A DNA stretch of 64,000 nt, taken from contig ML664161.1 of the NCBI GenBank assembly GCA_007570785.1, positions 42,358,472 through 42,422,471 of the forward strand, written 5' to 3'. The translations under genes were made by a program, and so were the position numbers. The DNA comes from Antilocapra americana. Its lineage: Eukaryota; Chordata; Mammalia; Artiodactyla; Antilocapridae. This document shows, one piece after another, positions 43,589-54,692 of this stretch. Under the pieces are notes generated by a model. It was not told the origin of the DNA. It saw nothing but the letters and a program-made list of their open reading frames with translations, and did no database searches. Position 1 is the first letter of the stretch, and each line of letters begins with the position of its first letter.

Positions 43589-45198
43589 CTTTTCAGTCAT
43601 GTCCAACTCTTGTGACCCCATGAACTGTAGCCCACTAATCCTGAAAGATGATGCTGTGCAAGTAGTGCTCTCAATATGTCAGCAAATTTGGAAAACTCAG
43701 CAGTGGCCACAGGACTGGAAAAGGTTAGTTTTCATTCCAATCTCAGAGAAAGGCAATGCCAAAGAATGCTCAAACTACCGCACAACTGCACTCATTTCAC
43801 ACGCTAGTAAAGTAATGCTCAAAATTCTCCAAGCCAGGCTTAAACAATATATGAACCGTGAACTTCCAAATGTTCAAGCTTGTTTTAGAAAAGGCAGAGG
43901 GACCAGAGATCAAATTGCCAACATCAGCCGGATCATTGAAAAAGCAAGAGAATTCCAGAAAAACATCTATTTCTGCTTTATTGACTATGCCAAAGCCTTT
44001 GAATGTGTGGATCACAATAAACTGTAGAAAATTCTGAAAGAGATGGGAATACCAGACCACCTGACCTGCCTCTTGAGAAATCTATGCAGCTCAGGAAGCA
44101 ATAGTTAGAACTGGACATGGAACAACAGACTGGTTCCAAAGAGGAAAAGGAGTACTTCAAGGCTGTATATTGTCACCCTGCTTATTTAACTTGTATGCAG
44201 AGTACATCATGAGAAATGCTGGGCTGGAAGAAGCACAAGCTGGAATCAAGATTGCCAGGAGAAATATCAGTAACCTCAGATATGGAAATGACACCACCCT
44301 TATGACAGAAAGTGAAGAAGAAAAAAGCCTCTTGATGAGAGTGAAAGAGGAGAGTGAAAAAGTTGGCTTAAAGCTCAACATTCAGAAAACTAAGATCATG
44401 GCATCTGGTCCTATCACTTCATGGGAAATAGATGGGGAAACAGTGGAAACAGTGGCTGACTTTATTTTTGGGGAACCCAAAATTACTGCAGATGGTGATT
44501 GCAGCCACGAAATTAAAAGACACTTACTTCTTTTATGGCCGACCTAGACAGCATATTAAAAGCAGAGACATTTTCTCAACAAACGTCCATCTAATCAATG
44601 CTATGGTTTTTACAGTAGTCATGTATATGGATGTGAGAGTTGAACTATAAAGAAAGCTGAGTGCCGAAGAATTGATGGTTTTGAACTGTGGTGTTGGAGA
44701 AGACTCTTGAGAGTTCTTTGGACTGCAGGGAGATCCAACCAGTCCATCCTAAAGGAGATCAGTCCTGGGTGTTCATTGGAAGGACTGATACTGAAACTGA
44801 GACTCCAATACTTTGGCCACCTGGTGCAAAGAGCTGACTCATTTGAAAAGACCTTGATGCTGGGAAAGATTGAGGGCAGGAGGAGAAAGGAATGACAGAG
44901 GATGAGATGGTTAGATGGCACCACTGACTCAATGGACATGGGTTTGGGTGGACTCTGGGAGTTGATGATGAACAGGGAGGCCTGGCATGCTGCGGTTCAT
45001 GGGGTTGCAAAGAGTTGGACATGACTGAATGACTGAACTGAACTGAATTGAAGCCCTTCTGTCCATGGGATTTCCCACTCAAGAATATTGGAGTGGGTTT
45101 CCATTTCCTTGTCTAGGAGATCTACCTGATCCAGAGATCAAACCCAGGTCTCCCACATTGCAGCTGGATTCTTTAACAACTGAGCCACCACGGAAGTC
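43589..45198 (-). mobile_element. Bov-tA SINE (antisense) split by a BovB
   Basis: The SINE's left part is 43589-43633 (TTTCAGTCATGTCCAACTCTTGTGACCCC) and its right part is 45057-45198 (CTGTCCATGGGATTTCCCAC ... CTGAGCCACCACGGAAGTC). Together they make one near-complete antisense Bov-tA. The BovB between has AGCCC at both edges (43629-43633 and 45052-45056) as a short TSD. A GCAT-type run (43570-43585) precedes it. Confidence 0.85.
43634..45051 (+). mobile_element. BovB LINE inserted in a SINE
   Basis: 5'-truncated BovB from within the RT fingers (CCTGAAAGATGATGCTGTGC) to the tail (CTGAACTGAACTGAATTGA). Coding pieces: 43566-44027 (RT; GNAKECSNYRT intact here, ending HNKL then stop), 44170-44547 (palm, catalytic box YGND at 44281-44292), 44707-44895 (C-terminus). 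Its integration split the surrounding Bov-tA, so it is younger than that SINE. Confidence 0.94.
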
Positions 45199-45474
45199 AG
45201 GATACCTGTGACCTTCTGATTCCTTCTCATTGCCATTTGGCATCTTCCTTATCTTGGGACACCTAATCTAAGGCTTCATCTATAATTCTCAGCTTCAGAA
45301 GCTATTATTTTATCACAGTTCTGATGGCAAGTCTCACCTTGCCTATTAAGGTCTGCATGGTCAGAAGTATTCATAAGCCAGTTATGTTTATAGTTTTTAT
45401 TAATTGGTCACTGTATTTAACCTTTTAAAGTGCAGCTGTACCTATTCAACACATACATAGCTTGATTAGGGCCT
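45199..45474. other. Unassigned non-coding stretch
   Basis: No recognised element. Confidence 0.35.
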
Positions 45475-45814
45475 TTTCTTTCCTTAGCATCCAGCTAACT
45501 TCTACCCATTCTTCAGGTCCCACTTCAAATTTCATTCATTCTGGGAACACTTCCTGGAGCCTCTCCAGTACTGATGAAGCCAGGGATAGAGGTCTCTTCT
45601 CTCTGTTCCCACAGAAACCCACACTTACCTCTACCAAAATGTTCAGGACATAGATCATAATTTTTGGAGACTATCACTTCCACTGTCTACCTTAACAAAC
45701 ACTTTGAGGGCAAAGAGACTGCCTTACTGTCTTATACCATGCCCCCCACCCCGCATCCACTTAGCACAGTACTAGGGATAAGGTAGATGCTCAATCCATC
45801 CATCCATTCATTAG
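45475..45814 (+). mobile_element. L2 LINE 3' region
   Basis: CTTCTACCCATTCTTCAGGTCCC, TTCTGGGAACACTTCCTGGAG, GAGGGCAAAGAGACTGCC and TTAGCACAGTACTAGGGATAAGG in sense L2 order. Confidence 0.72.
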
Positions 45815-46400
45815 TTCATTCTTTCACTTACTCAATACATGTTGAACCTCAACTATGTGCCAGATACTGTTCTGTATGCTTAACACATGAGGGGTAAAAT
45901 TCCTGTGATTATAGAGTCAACATTATAAAGGAGGTATAAGTAACACCTCCAATACTTGCCATCTGATGTGAAGAGCTGACTCATTAGAAAAGATCCTGAT
46001 GTGGGGAAAGATTGAAGGCAGGAGAAGAAGGGGACAGCAGAGGATGAAATGGTTGGATGGCATCACCGACTCCACAGACATGAGTTTGAGCAAGCTCCGT
46101 GAGATGGTGAAGGACAGGGAAACCTGGTGTGCTGCAGTCCATGGGGTTGCAAAGAGTTGGACACAACTGAATGACTGAACAACACCAACAAATAAGTAAC
46201 ATGTAATATGGTGTATGATAAGTGCCATGGAGAAAATAAAAATAATGAAAGTTATGGGGAATCCAAGGATAGATTGAGGGGTGGGGCTGTCACAGAAGAA
46301 TTAATTGGTCATTTGATACTTGAACAAAGCCCTGAAGACTAATATGAAGAGCCAAATGTATAAGATGAGGTCCTCCTCTACTTTCACAGCACAATGCAAA
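45815..46400 (-). mobile_element. L2 LINE 3' region (antisense), split by BovB
   Basis: Starts TCATTCTTTCACTTACTCAATACATG, then AACTATGTGCCAGATACTGTTC. After the BovB it resumes with GTGTATGATAAGTGCCATGGAG at 46211. It lies tail-to-tail with the sense L2 immediately upstream. Confidence 0.7.
45946..46191 (+). mobile_element. BovB LINE 3' end with perfect TSD
   Basis: BovB C-terminus and tail (TCCAATACTTGCCATCTG ... GACTGAACAACACCAACA). ATAAGTAACA is repeated exactly at 45936-45945 and 46192-46201, fixing the insertion inside the antisense L2. Confidence 0.95.
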
Positions 46401-47261
46401 ACAGGATTGTTTTGGCTGATGTTTCAGACATGGATTGTTGGATTCTAGTATGTCTGTTTCTCCAAACAGCGGCCACCCCCAGAGCAGTTGCAGTCTCTAC
46501 ACATTAGTTTCTCCTTTTTCTTCCTCCTACTTTCCCATTCAAACTCTGTCTCCTCTCACTCCTCTCTGACTCATCCTGCTCTTTTATTCTTGGTCATAAT
46601 TCTATGTTCTGACTCATTCAGTTCTAATCACTGAAAATTTACTTCCTTTGTAACCAGCACTATGCTAAGTAAGAGGAAAGATTACAAAATAGCCCAAGAT
46701 CCTTGAGGGCATTCTGTCTAAATACAGACAAAAGAGACATAAACAAGCCCCTTCTTTTGACAAACACCTGTGCTGAAGTGTTACTATCTATGAAATGATC
46801 TCTATGTTTCAAACAAAGAAAATGTATAACATCAAGTAAAAGGGAACATAATATGATATACATCAAATTTGGAAGAGGTTTATTCATTATCAATACCTGT
46901 ACTTTTTGATTATTCCCCAAATCCTAAAAATGGCATTTTTCCAGCAGACAAGTAGTAACAGGATATGTATTATTCATGCACTCAAAGCGCCTACAACATT
47001 TGTATTTCAGCAAAATACCCACCTCTCTTCCAGATCACGCAGTAACAATTATGCACTGGCTAAAAAAGGAACAACTGGGTTTTTGTTGTTGATCATAAAG
47101 GTGAAGTTTATTGATTTAAAAAGAATTTGTCCAAATTGGATATTTTTGTGTGTGTGTTTCTGATTTAAAAGGGAGCAGTGTTTTGCAAGCAGGGATATAT
47201 GAGTCAGAGAAAACATTTCCAGCATCCTGGTTTGGTTGAAAAAAAAAGAAGAAAAGGGGAT
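46401..47261. other. Unassigned stretch
   Basis: A possible L2 scrap near 46640-46745 (CCAGCACTATGCTAAGTAAG). Otherwise nothing recognised. Confidence 0.4.
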
Positions 47262-47515
47262 TAGCAATTGAGCACCTGCTTGATGCCAGGCACTGTGGCA
47301 GATACTTTCCAATATATTATTCTATTAACATATGCCATCTCATGATACACACACATATATGCACAAATATAGGAGGAAGGTACTGTTACTATCCTGAGTT
47401 TAAATAAAAGGAAATTGAGTTTCTGAGAAAATTTAAATAAGTTTTCAATGAGCATAGCTTATGAGTAGCAGACATAAGATTCCGGGTATGTCCGGCTCTG
47501 AGAACCATGGTTTCT
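47262..47515 (+). mobile_element. MIR SINE
   Basis: TGAGCACCTGCTTGATGCCAGG (head), AGGAAGGTACTGTTACTATCC (core), GGAAATTGAGTTTCTGAGAA and GCAGACATAAGATTCCGGGTA. A short CA/TA insertion lies at about 47345-47370. Confidence 0.75.
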
Positions 47516-47974
47516 CTACTCTTTATGTTTCTCTCAGATGAGAACATCATGTTGATGAAGCCATAAGGTTGATCCTTACCTTGTGTTGGCTTAACTCTGA
47601 GCCAAAGCCTACTCTCTTCCACTGTCCAAATTCAGGCCAGAGCATTATGTATCCAAAGTGTGGTTCAAAAAGACACCAAATAAGAATGTGTAAGATAGAT
47701 AAGAAGAAACCCATCCAGATTCCTGGATAAAAAAGGGTAAACATATGCATTGATGATGTGTCATCAGTGCCATTTTTGTTGTGCCCAAAGGCTAACAGAA
47801 CTTGACCGTTGTCTTTCTATAAATCTAAGTTACTTTCTGTCCTTTAAATCATAGGGTATTGTCATTCACAATGTAAAAGAAGGCAATTGTAAAGATTCCA
47901 GCAGTCTAGATCAGGAGAGGAAATAGCCAGATGCATTTTGATTCATCATAGCCTTCTTAGTAGAACTGGTTATG
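47516..47974. other. Unassigned non-coding stretch
   Basis: Minus-strand frames at 47389-47750 have no family resemblance. Confidence 0.4.
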
Positions 47975-49783
47975 CGGTTGTTCAGTCACTCAGTTATGTC
48001 CAACTCTTTGTGACCCCATGGATTGCAGCACTCCAGGTTTCCCTGTCCTTCACCATCTCCCAGAGTTTGCTCATACTCATGTTCATTGAGTCAGTGATGC
48101 CATCCAACCATCTTGTCTTCTGTTATCCCCTTCTCCTCCTGCTTTCAATCTTTACCAGCATCAGGGTCTTTTTCAATGAGTCAGCTCTTTGCATCCAGTG
48201 GCCAAAGTATTGGAGCTACAGCATCAGCCCTTCCAATGAATATTTAGGGTTGATTTCCTTTAGGATTGACTGGTTTGATTCCTTGCAGTCCAAGAGACTC
48301 TCATGAGTCTTCTCCAGCACTATAGTTTTCTTCAGTGCTCAGTCTTCTTTATGGTCCAACGTTCACATCCATACATGACTACTGGAAAAACCATAGCTTT
48401 GACTATACAGACATTTGTTGGCAAAATGATGTCTCTGCTTTTGAATATGCTGTCTAGGTTAGTCACAGCTTTTCTTCCAAAGAGCAAGCATCTTTTAATT
48501 TCATGGCTGCAGTCACCATTTTCAGTGATTTGAGTGCCAAAGAAAATAAAGGCTGTCACTGTTTCTATTGTTTCCCACCTATTTGTCATGAAGTGATGGG
48601 ACCAGATGCCATGATCTTTGGTTTTTGAATGTTGAATTTTAAGCCAGTTTTTTCACTCTTCTCTTTCGCCTTCAACAAGATGCTCTTTAGTTCCTCTTCA
48701 CTTTCTGCCATAAGGGTGGTTCATCTGTGTATCTGAGCTGATTGATATTTCCCCCAGCAATCTTGATTCCAGCTTGTGCTTCATTCCAGCCTGGCATTTC
48801 TCATGATGTACTCTGCATATAAGTTAAATAAGCAGGGTGACAATATACAGTCTTGACATATTTTTTCCCAGTTTTGAACCAGTCAGTTATTCCATGTAAG
48901 GTTCTAATTGTTGCTTCTTGGCCTGCATAGAGGTTTCTCAGGAGGCAGGTAAGGTGATCTGGTATTAATATCTCTTTAAGAATTTTTTGCACTTTATTGT
49001 GATCCACACTGTCACAAGCTTTAGCATGGTCAATGAAGCAGATATTGGAATTCTCTTACTTTCTCTATGATCCAACAGATACTGGCAATTTGATCTCTGG
49101 TTCCTCTGCCTTTCTAAATGTAGCTTGTACATATGGAAGTTGTTGATTCATATACTGTTTAGGCCTAGCTTGAAGGAATTTGAGCATTACCTTGCTAGCA
49201 TGGGAAATGAGTACAATTGTGTAGTGGTTTGAACATTCTTTGGCATTGCCTTTCTTTGGGATCAGAATGAAGACTGACTTTTTCTTGTCCTGTAGCCACT
49301 GCTGAGTTTTCCAAATTTGCTGGCATATTGAGGGCAGCACTAAAGCATCATCTTTCAGAGTTTGAAATAGCTCAGCTGAAATTCTATCACTTCCACTAGC
49401 TTTGTTCATAGTGATGCTTCCTAAGGCCCTGGACTTCGCAGTCCAGGATGTCTGGCTCTAGGTGAGTGATCACACCATTGTGGTTATCTGGATCATGAAG
49501 ATCATTTTTGTATAGTTCTTCTGTGTCTTCTTGCCACCTCTTCTTACTATCTTCTGCTTCTGTTAGGTTAATACCATTTCTGTCCTTTATTGTGCCCATC
49601 TTTGCATGAAATGTTGGTATCTCTAATTTTCTTGAGATTTCTAGTCTTTCCCATTTTTTTTCTCTATTTCTTTGCATTGTTTACTTAAGAAGTTTTTCTT
49701 ATCTTTCCTTGCTATTCTTTGTGACTCTGCATTCAGATGGGTATGTCTTTCCTTTTCTCTTTTGCCTTTCACTTCTCTTCTTA
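47975..49783 (-). mobile_element. BovB LINE, 1.8 kb antisense copy
   Basis: Tail GTTGTTCAGTCACTCAGTTATG at 47979, then C-terminal, palm, finger and linker parts in reverse (frames 48332-48589, 48801-49007, 49065-49409, 49396-49677). The catalytic box region near 48718-48735 is frameshifted (bases missing). It ends near 49783 in the KERKDIPI-like linker. The endonuclease is missing and the copy is heavily decayed. Confidence 0.94.
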
Positions 49784-51046
49784 GAATAATCAGCCCAAAA
49801 TTGCTGACCTTACACGTCTGCTAATCCACACTGCCCTTTTACTGGGGATCTCAGTTGTGAGTTCTGAACTCCAGTCTCCATTACTACTGCTTTAACGTAG
49901 AGAATGATGCTGACTGTGTATGTTTATGCTGATATCTGGATACACATATGGCAGTGATTAAAGTGGTTAATTAATAACATAAACTGAAGGGGTTCTAGGG
50001 CTCCTCCAAATCCCAACAAACAATAAATTAGTTGTCTTCAATCTATGCTGCAGCTTATGTGTTCACTAAATTTGATCAACATATAAAACTTATTTTTTAC
50101 AACTGAGTGAACACATGGCCAGCTATATCTGTGAAATAGACCATGAGCTAGGTGGATTTTGACGTATTTTGCTGAATGAGGTATAACTTGATGCCAAATG
50201 ATAGATAAGAGGTATAGCAAAAAGGCAGCCTGTGGTAACTTTATTTTGTTAGTGTGTAAGATATTGTGATCACACAGTGCTAACACCCAGTCAAGAGTTC
50301 TTAGAAAAGACTCTTATAGTTTAGGGGTGAATCCAGAAGCTACCTCTAGGGAATTAGTTTTATTTATCCCTCCAAAGATTCAATCAGATTTTTCTAAGTG
50401 TGCACTATGTATGATGAACTGTTTTAGGAAACTGCTTCAAGAGAGACAGGTAGAAACAATACTTGTATTAATGGCCCTGGAGCTCAACCATGGCCTTGAA
50501 TCAGATGTTCAGTGTGTATTTATCTCACCTTACAGGACTCACTGGGGACCTTCCGTGTCTTATCACTTTTAATTGCCAGTGAGCCTCTGGCAGGTGTGGC
50601 TTACCATAATGGATTGAAGATGTATGAGATGCTTTCAGTTACCTCCAGAAAAGTGTCCCCGTCAATGGCATATCTTTTTTATTGGCTTTTACTAGGTCCT
50701 TCTCTGTGTCCTCAAAGCAGGAGAGGCTATTGGAAAGAGATCAGTGTGGGTTTTAAGGAGTACTGACACATGCTTTTGAAAATGAATAGAGGGGCTGACT
50801 TCTTTTAATACCATTGAAAATCACTTGCTGGAATCAAGCTGATATGGATCAGCCACAAGGACTGTATTATTGATGGATGACACAAATGAATTTTCAGCAG
50901 CATCTAAGTCTATTGATTCTATCTTCTCTACATTTTGAAAGTGTTGTATGGCCAGTAGCCTGAAGCTTTACCACAGGGCAGGATATTTGGTAGAACTGAT
51001 TACCTCAGAAAATGAATACATATCTGCTCACTTTACTACTACAGGT
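49784..51046. other. Unassigned non-coding stretch
   Basis: Frames at 50327-50766 are the longest plus-strand frames here outside repeats but lack a recognisable domain and change frame without a defensible splice site. Confidence 0.4.
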
Positions 51047-51456
51047 ATATTAGTTTGCTAGGTCTGCCACAAGAAAATACCTAAAACTGGGTGGCTTAAA
51101 CAACAGAAATTTATCACGGCATTTCTGGAGTCTAGTAGGAGATCACAGTGTCAATAGAACTGTTTCCTTCTGAGGGTTATGAAACTGTTTTATGCCTCTA
51201 AATTTGTTCCAGTGATTTTGTGGCAATGTTTGGTATACCTTGGTTTAGGGGAGCATCACTCTGATCTCTGCCTTCATCTTCACATGGTATTCTCTTGGTG
51301 TGCATATCTAGAAGCTCCACCTTACTCCAACATGACCTCATCTTAATTAATTACATATGCAACAACACTGTTTCCAAATAAGATCATGTTCTGAGGTGAT
51401 AAGGGCTACAAAATCAACATACAAATTTTAAGGAAATATAATTCAACCTTTAGAGG
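51047..51456 (+). mobile_element. MLT1-type LTR (ERVL-MaLR)
   Basis: Starts TATATTAGTTTGCTAGGTCTGCC, followed by ACTGGGTGGCTTAAACAACAG, ATTTCTGGAGTCTAGTAGG, CTCTGATCTCTGCCTTCATC and near the end TTCTGAGGTGATAAGGGC. This is the standard MLT1-like order. No internal region is attached: a solo LTR of an ancient non-infectious family. Confidence 0.72.
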
Positions 51457-51471
51457 TTCCCTGATGGCAAC

Positions 51472-53343
51472 AATGGTGTGTTCACTCACCTAGAGCCAGA
51501 CATCCTAGAGTCTAAAGTCAAGTGGGCCTTAGGAAGCATTATTATGAACAAAACTAATGGAGGTGATAGAATTCCAGCTAAGCTATTTCAAATCCTAAAA
51601 CATGCTACTGTTAAAGTGCTGCACTCAATATGCCAGCAAATTTGGAAAACTCAGCAGTGGCCACAGGACTGGAAAAGGTCAGTTTTCATCCTGATCCCAA
51701 AGAAAGGCAATGCCAAAGAATGTTCAAACTATCACCTATTTGTACTCATTTCACATGCTAGCAAGGTAATGCTCAAAATGCTGCAAGGCTTCAACAGCAT
51801 GTGAGATGAGAACTTCTAGCTGTACCAGCTGTGTTTATAAAAGGCAGAGGAACCAAAGATCAAATTGCCAGCATCTGTTGGATCACAGAGAAAGCAAGGG
51901 AATTCCAGGAAAACATCTACTTCTGCTTCACTGACTATGCTAAAGCCTTTGACTGTGGATCACAACAAATTGTGGAACATTCTTAAAGAGATGGGAATAC
52001 CAGACCACCTTACCTGTCTCCTGAAATCTGTATGTGGGTCAAGAAGCAACAGTTGGAACCACACACGGAACTAGTAGTTCAAAATTGGGAAAGGAGTAAG
52101 TCAAGGCTATATATTGTCACAGTGTTTATTTAACTTCTATGCAGTGTGTGTGTGAAAGTCACTCAGTTGTGTACAACTCTTTTCAACCCCATGCCAGGCT
52201 ACAGGAATTCTCCATCTCCATGTCCATGGAATTTTCCTGGTCAGAATACTGGAGTGGGTAGCTGTTCCTTCTCTAGGGGATCTTCCCAACCCAGGAACTG
52301 ATAACAGGTCTCTTACATTGCAGGCAGATTCTTTATTGTCTGAGCCACCAGGGAAGCCCAAGAACGCTGGAGTGGGTAGCCTATCCTTTCTCCAGCAGAT
52401 CTTCCCACACCTGGAATCAAACCAGGGTCTCCTGCATTGCAGGCAGATTCTTTACCAGCTGAGCTACCGTGGAAGCCCTCTATGCAGAGTATATCATGAG
52501 AAGTGCCAGCCTGCATGAATCACAAGCTGGAATCAAGATTGTAGGAAGAAATATCAACAACCTCAGATATGCAGATGATACCACTTTAATGGCAGAAAGT
52601 GAAGAGGAATTAAAGAGCTTCTTGAAGAGGGTGAAAGACAAGAGTGAAAGGTTAGCTTCAAATGCAACATTCAAAAAACTAAGATCATAGCATCTGGTCC
52701 CATAGCATCTCTTCACGGCAGAAAGAAGGGGGAAAAGTGGAGGCAGTGAAAGATTATATTTGGGCTCTAAAATCACTGCAGAAGGTGACTGCCATCATGA
52801 TATTAAAAGACACTTGCTCCTTGGAAGAAAAGCTATGACAAACCTAGACAGCATAATTAAAAGCAGAAACATCATTCTGCTGACAAAGATCCATAGAGTC
52901 AAAGCTATGGGCTTTCTGGTAGTCATGTGTGGATGTGAGAGTTGAACCATAAAGAAGGCTGAGTACTGAAGAATTGATGGTTTCAAATTGTGGTGCTGAA
53001 GAAGACTCTTGAGAGTCCCTTGGACAGCAAGGAGCTCAAACCAGTCAATCCTAATGGAAATCAACCTTGAATATTCATTGGAAGGACTGATGCTGAAGCT
53101 CAAATACTTTGGCCACCTGATGTGAACAACCGACTCATTGAAAAAGACCCTGATGCTGGGGAAAAAATGAAGGCAAAAGGAGAAAGGGGTGGCATAGACT
53201 GAGATGGGGTTAGATAGCACCACTGACTCAGTGGACATGAATCAGAACAAACTCCAGGAGGTAATGAGGGACAAGGAAGGCCCTGCATGCTTAAGTTCAT
53301 GGGATTGCAGTCAGATATGATTTATCGACTGAACAACAATGAT
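51472..53343 (+). mobile_element. BovB LINE interrupted by a SINE pair
   Basis: BovB from just before the RT (THLEPDILESKVKWALGSI) to the tail, split at 52145-52478. Left frames: 51478-51804 (fingers), 51865-52074. Right frames: 52469-52690 (palm, catalytic box YADD intact at 52568-52579), 52760-52945. TCTATGCAG flanks the SINE insert. Several indels; no continuous ORF. Confidence 0.94.
52145..52478 (-). mobile_element. Two fused antisense tRNA-type SINE units
   Basis: First unit 52145-52359: a TG run, AGTCACTCAGTTGTGTACAACTC ... TTGTCTGAGCCACCAGGGAAGCCC, a near-complete antisense Bov-tA. Second unit 52360-52478: AGAACGCTGGAGTGGGTAGCC ... ACCAGCTGAGCTACCGTGGAAGCCC, a tRNA-like head plus part of the body only. 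The pair shares one TSD, TCTATGCAG (52136-52144 and 52479-52487), so it inserted as a single dimeric molecule. Confidence 0.88.
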
Positions 53344-53344
53344 G

Positions 53345-53545
53345 AATCAGGCAGTAAAGAATCTGCCAGCAATGCAAAGATGCTAGAAATGTGAGTTTGA
53401 TCCCTGTGCCCAGAAGATCTCCTGGAGGAGGAAATGGCAGCCAATTACAGTATTCTTGCCCAGAAAATCCCATGGACAGAGGAGCCTGGCAGACTCCAAT
53501 CCATAGAGTCGTAAAGAGTTGGACATGACTGAGTGGCCAGTTGTA
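53345..53545 (+). mobile_element. Bov-tA SINE, 5'-trimmed
   Basis: GGCAGTAAAGAATCTGCCAGC through the body GGAGGAGGAAATGGCAGCC to GGACATGACTGAGTGGCC. Directly abuts the preceding BovB tail. Confidence 0.88.
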
Positions 53546-53609
53546 CTATACTATACACTTGAGTCAACCTTTGATGATAAGGAAGGAATAGGCAGGAACT
53601 ATATCTTGT

Positions 53610-54274
53610 TTCTAAGATCACGGCATCTGGTTGCATCACTTTATGAGAAATATGTGGGGAAACAATGGAAATCGTGACAGACTTTATTTTCTGGGCTCCA
53701 AAATCACTGCAGATGGTGACTGCAGCCATGAAATTAAAAGACACTTGCTCCTTGGAAGAAAAGCTATGACAAACCTAGATAGCATATTAAAAAGCGGAGA
53801 CATTACTTTGCCTACAGAGGTATGTATAATCAAAGCAATGGTTTTTCCAGTAGACATATATGTCTGTGAGAGTTGGACCATAAAGAAGGTTGAGTGCCGA
53901 AGAACTGATGCTCTTGATCAGCAGTGTTGGAGAAGATTACTGAGAGTCCCTTGGTCTGCAAGGAGATCAAACCAGGCAATCCTAAAGAAATCAACCCTGA
54001 ATATTTACTGGAAGGACTGATGCTGAAGGTCAAGTTCCAATACTGTGGTCACCTGATGCAAAGAGCTGACTTATTAGAAATGACCCTGATTCCAGGAAAG
54101 AATGAAGGCAGGAGAAGAAGGGGACAACAGAGGATGAGATGCTGGATGGCATCACCAACTCAGTGGACATGAGTTTGAGCAAACTCTGGAAGATGGAGGA
54201 CAGGGAAACCTGGCATGCTGCAGTCCATGGGGTTACAAATAGTCAGACATGACTGGGTGACTGAACAACAATAG
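53610..54274 (+). mobile_element. BovB LINE 3' part
   Basis: From just after the RT palm (CTAAGATCACGGCATCTGG) to the tail (GTGACTGAACAACAATAG). The frame at 53631-54020 covers SKITADGDCSHEIKRHLLLG and on to the C-terminus. It repeats the same region as the end of the preceding BovB, in the same orientation. Confidence 0.94.
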
Positions 54275-54500
54275 TATCTTGCTTTATGGAATGAATATAA
54301 TGCAATATGAACTGCAGAGTAATCTCAGAGGCCACATGCTGACTGGACTCCACAGATAAGGCTCACAAAATTTGCAAACCTGACTCAAAAGCGTAACAGA
54401 TACAAATCAAATTATTTACCTTTCCCAACTTGGCAACACTGTCTTGTGGCCATTTTATACAATCTGGGCGACCTGCGTATTCAGGTTTACTTGTAGAGCA

Positions 54501-54680
54501 TGCTCTTGTTTAGTTGTGTCTGACTGTTTGCAACCCATGGCATTTTCCAGGCAAGACTACTGGACTAGATGGCCATTTCCTTTTCCAGGTGATCTTCTCA
54601 ACCCAGGAACTGAACCCGCTTCTCTTAAGTCTCCTGCATTGCAGGTGGATCCTTTTCCTCTGAGCCACTGGGGAAGCCTC
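54501..54680 (-). mobile_element. Bov-tA SINE (antisense) with TSD
   Basis: TGCTCTTGTTTAGTTGTGTC ... TTCCTCTGAGCCACTGGGGAAGCC. ACTTGTRGARCA is repeated at 54489-54500 and 54681-54692 (two mismatches). Confidence 0.9.
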
Positions 54681-54692
54681 ACTTGTGGAACA

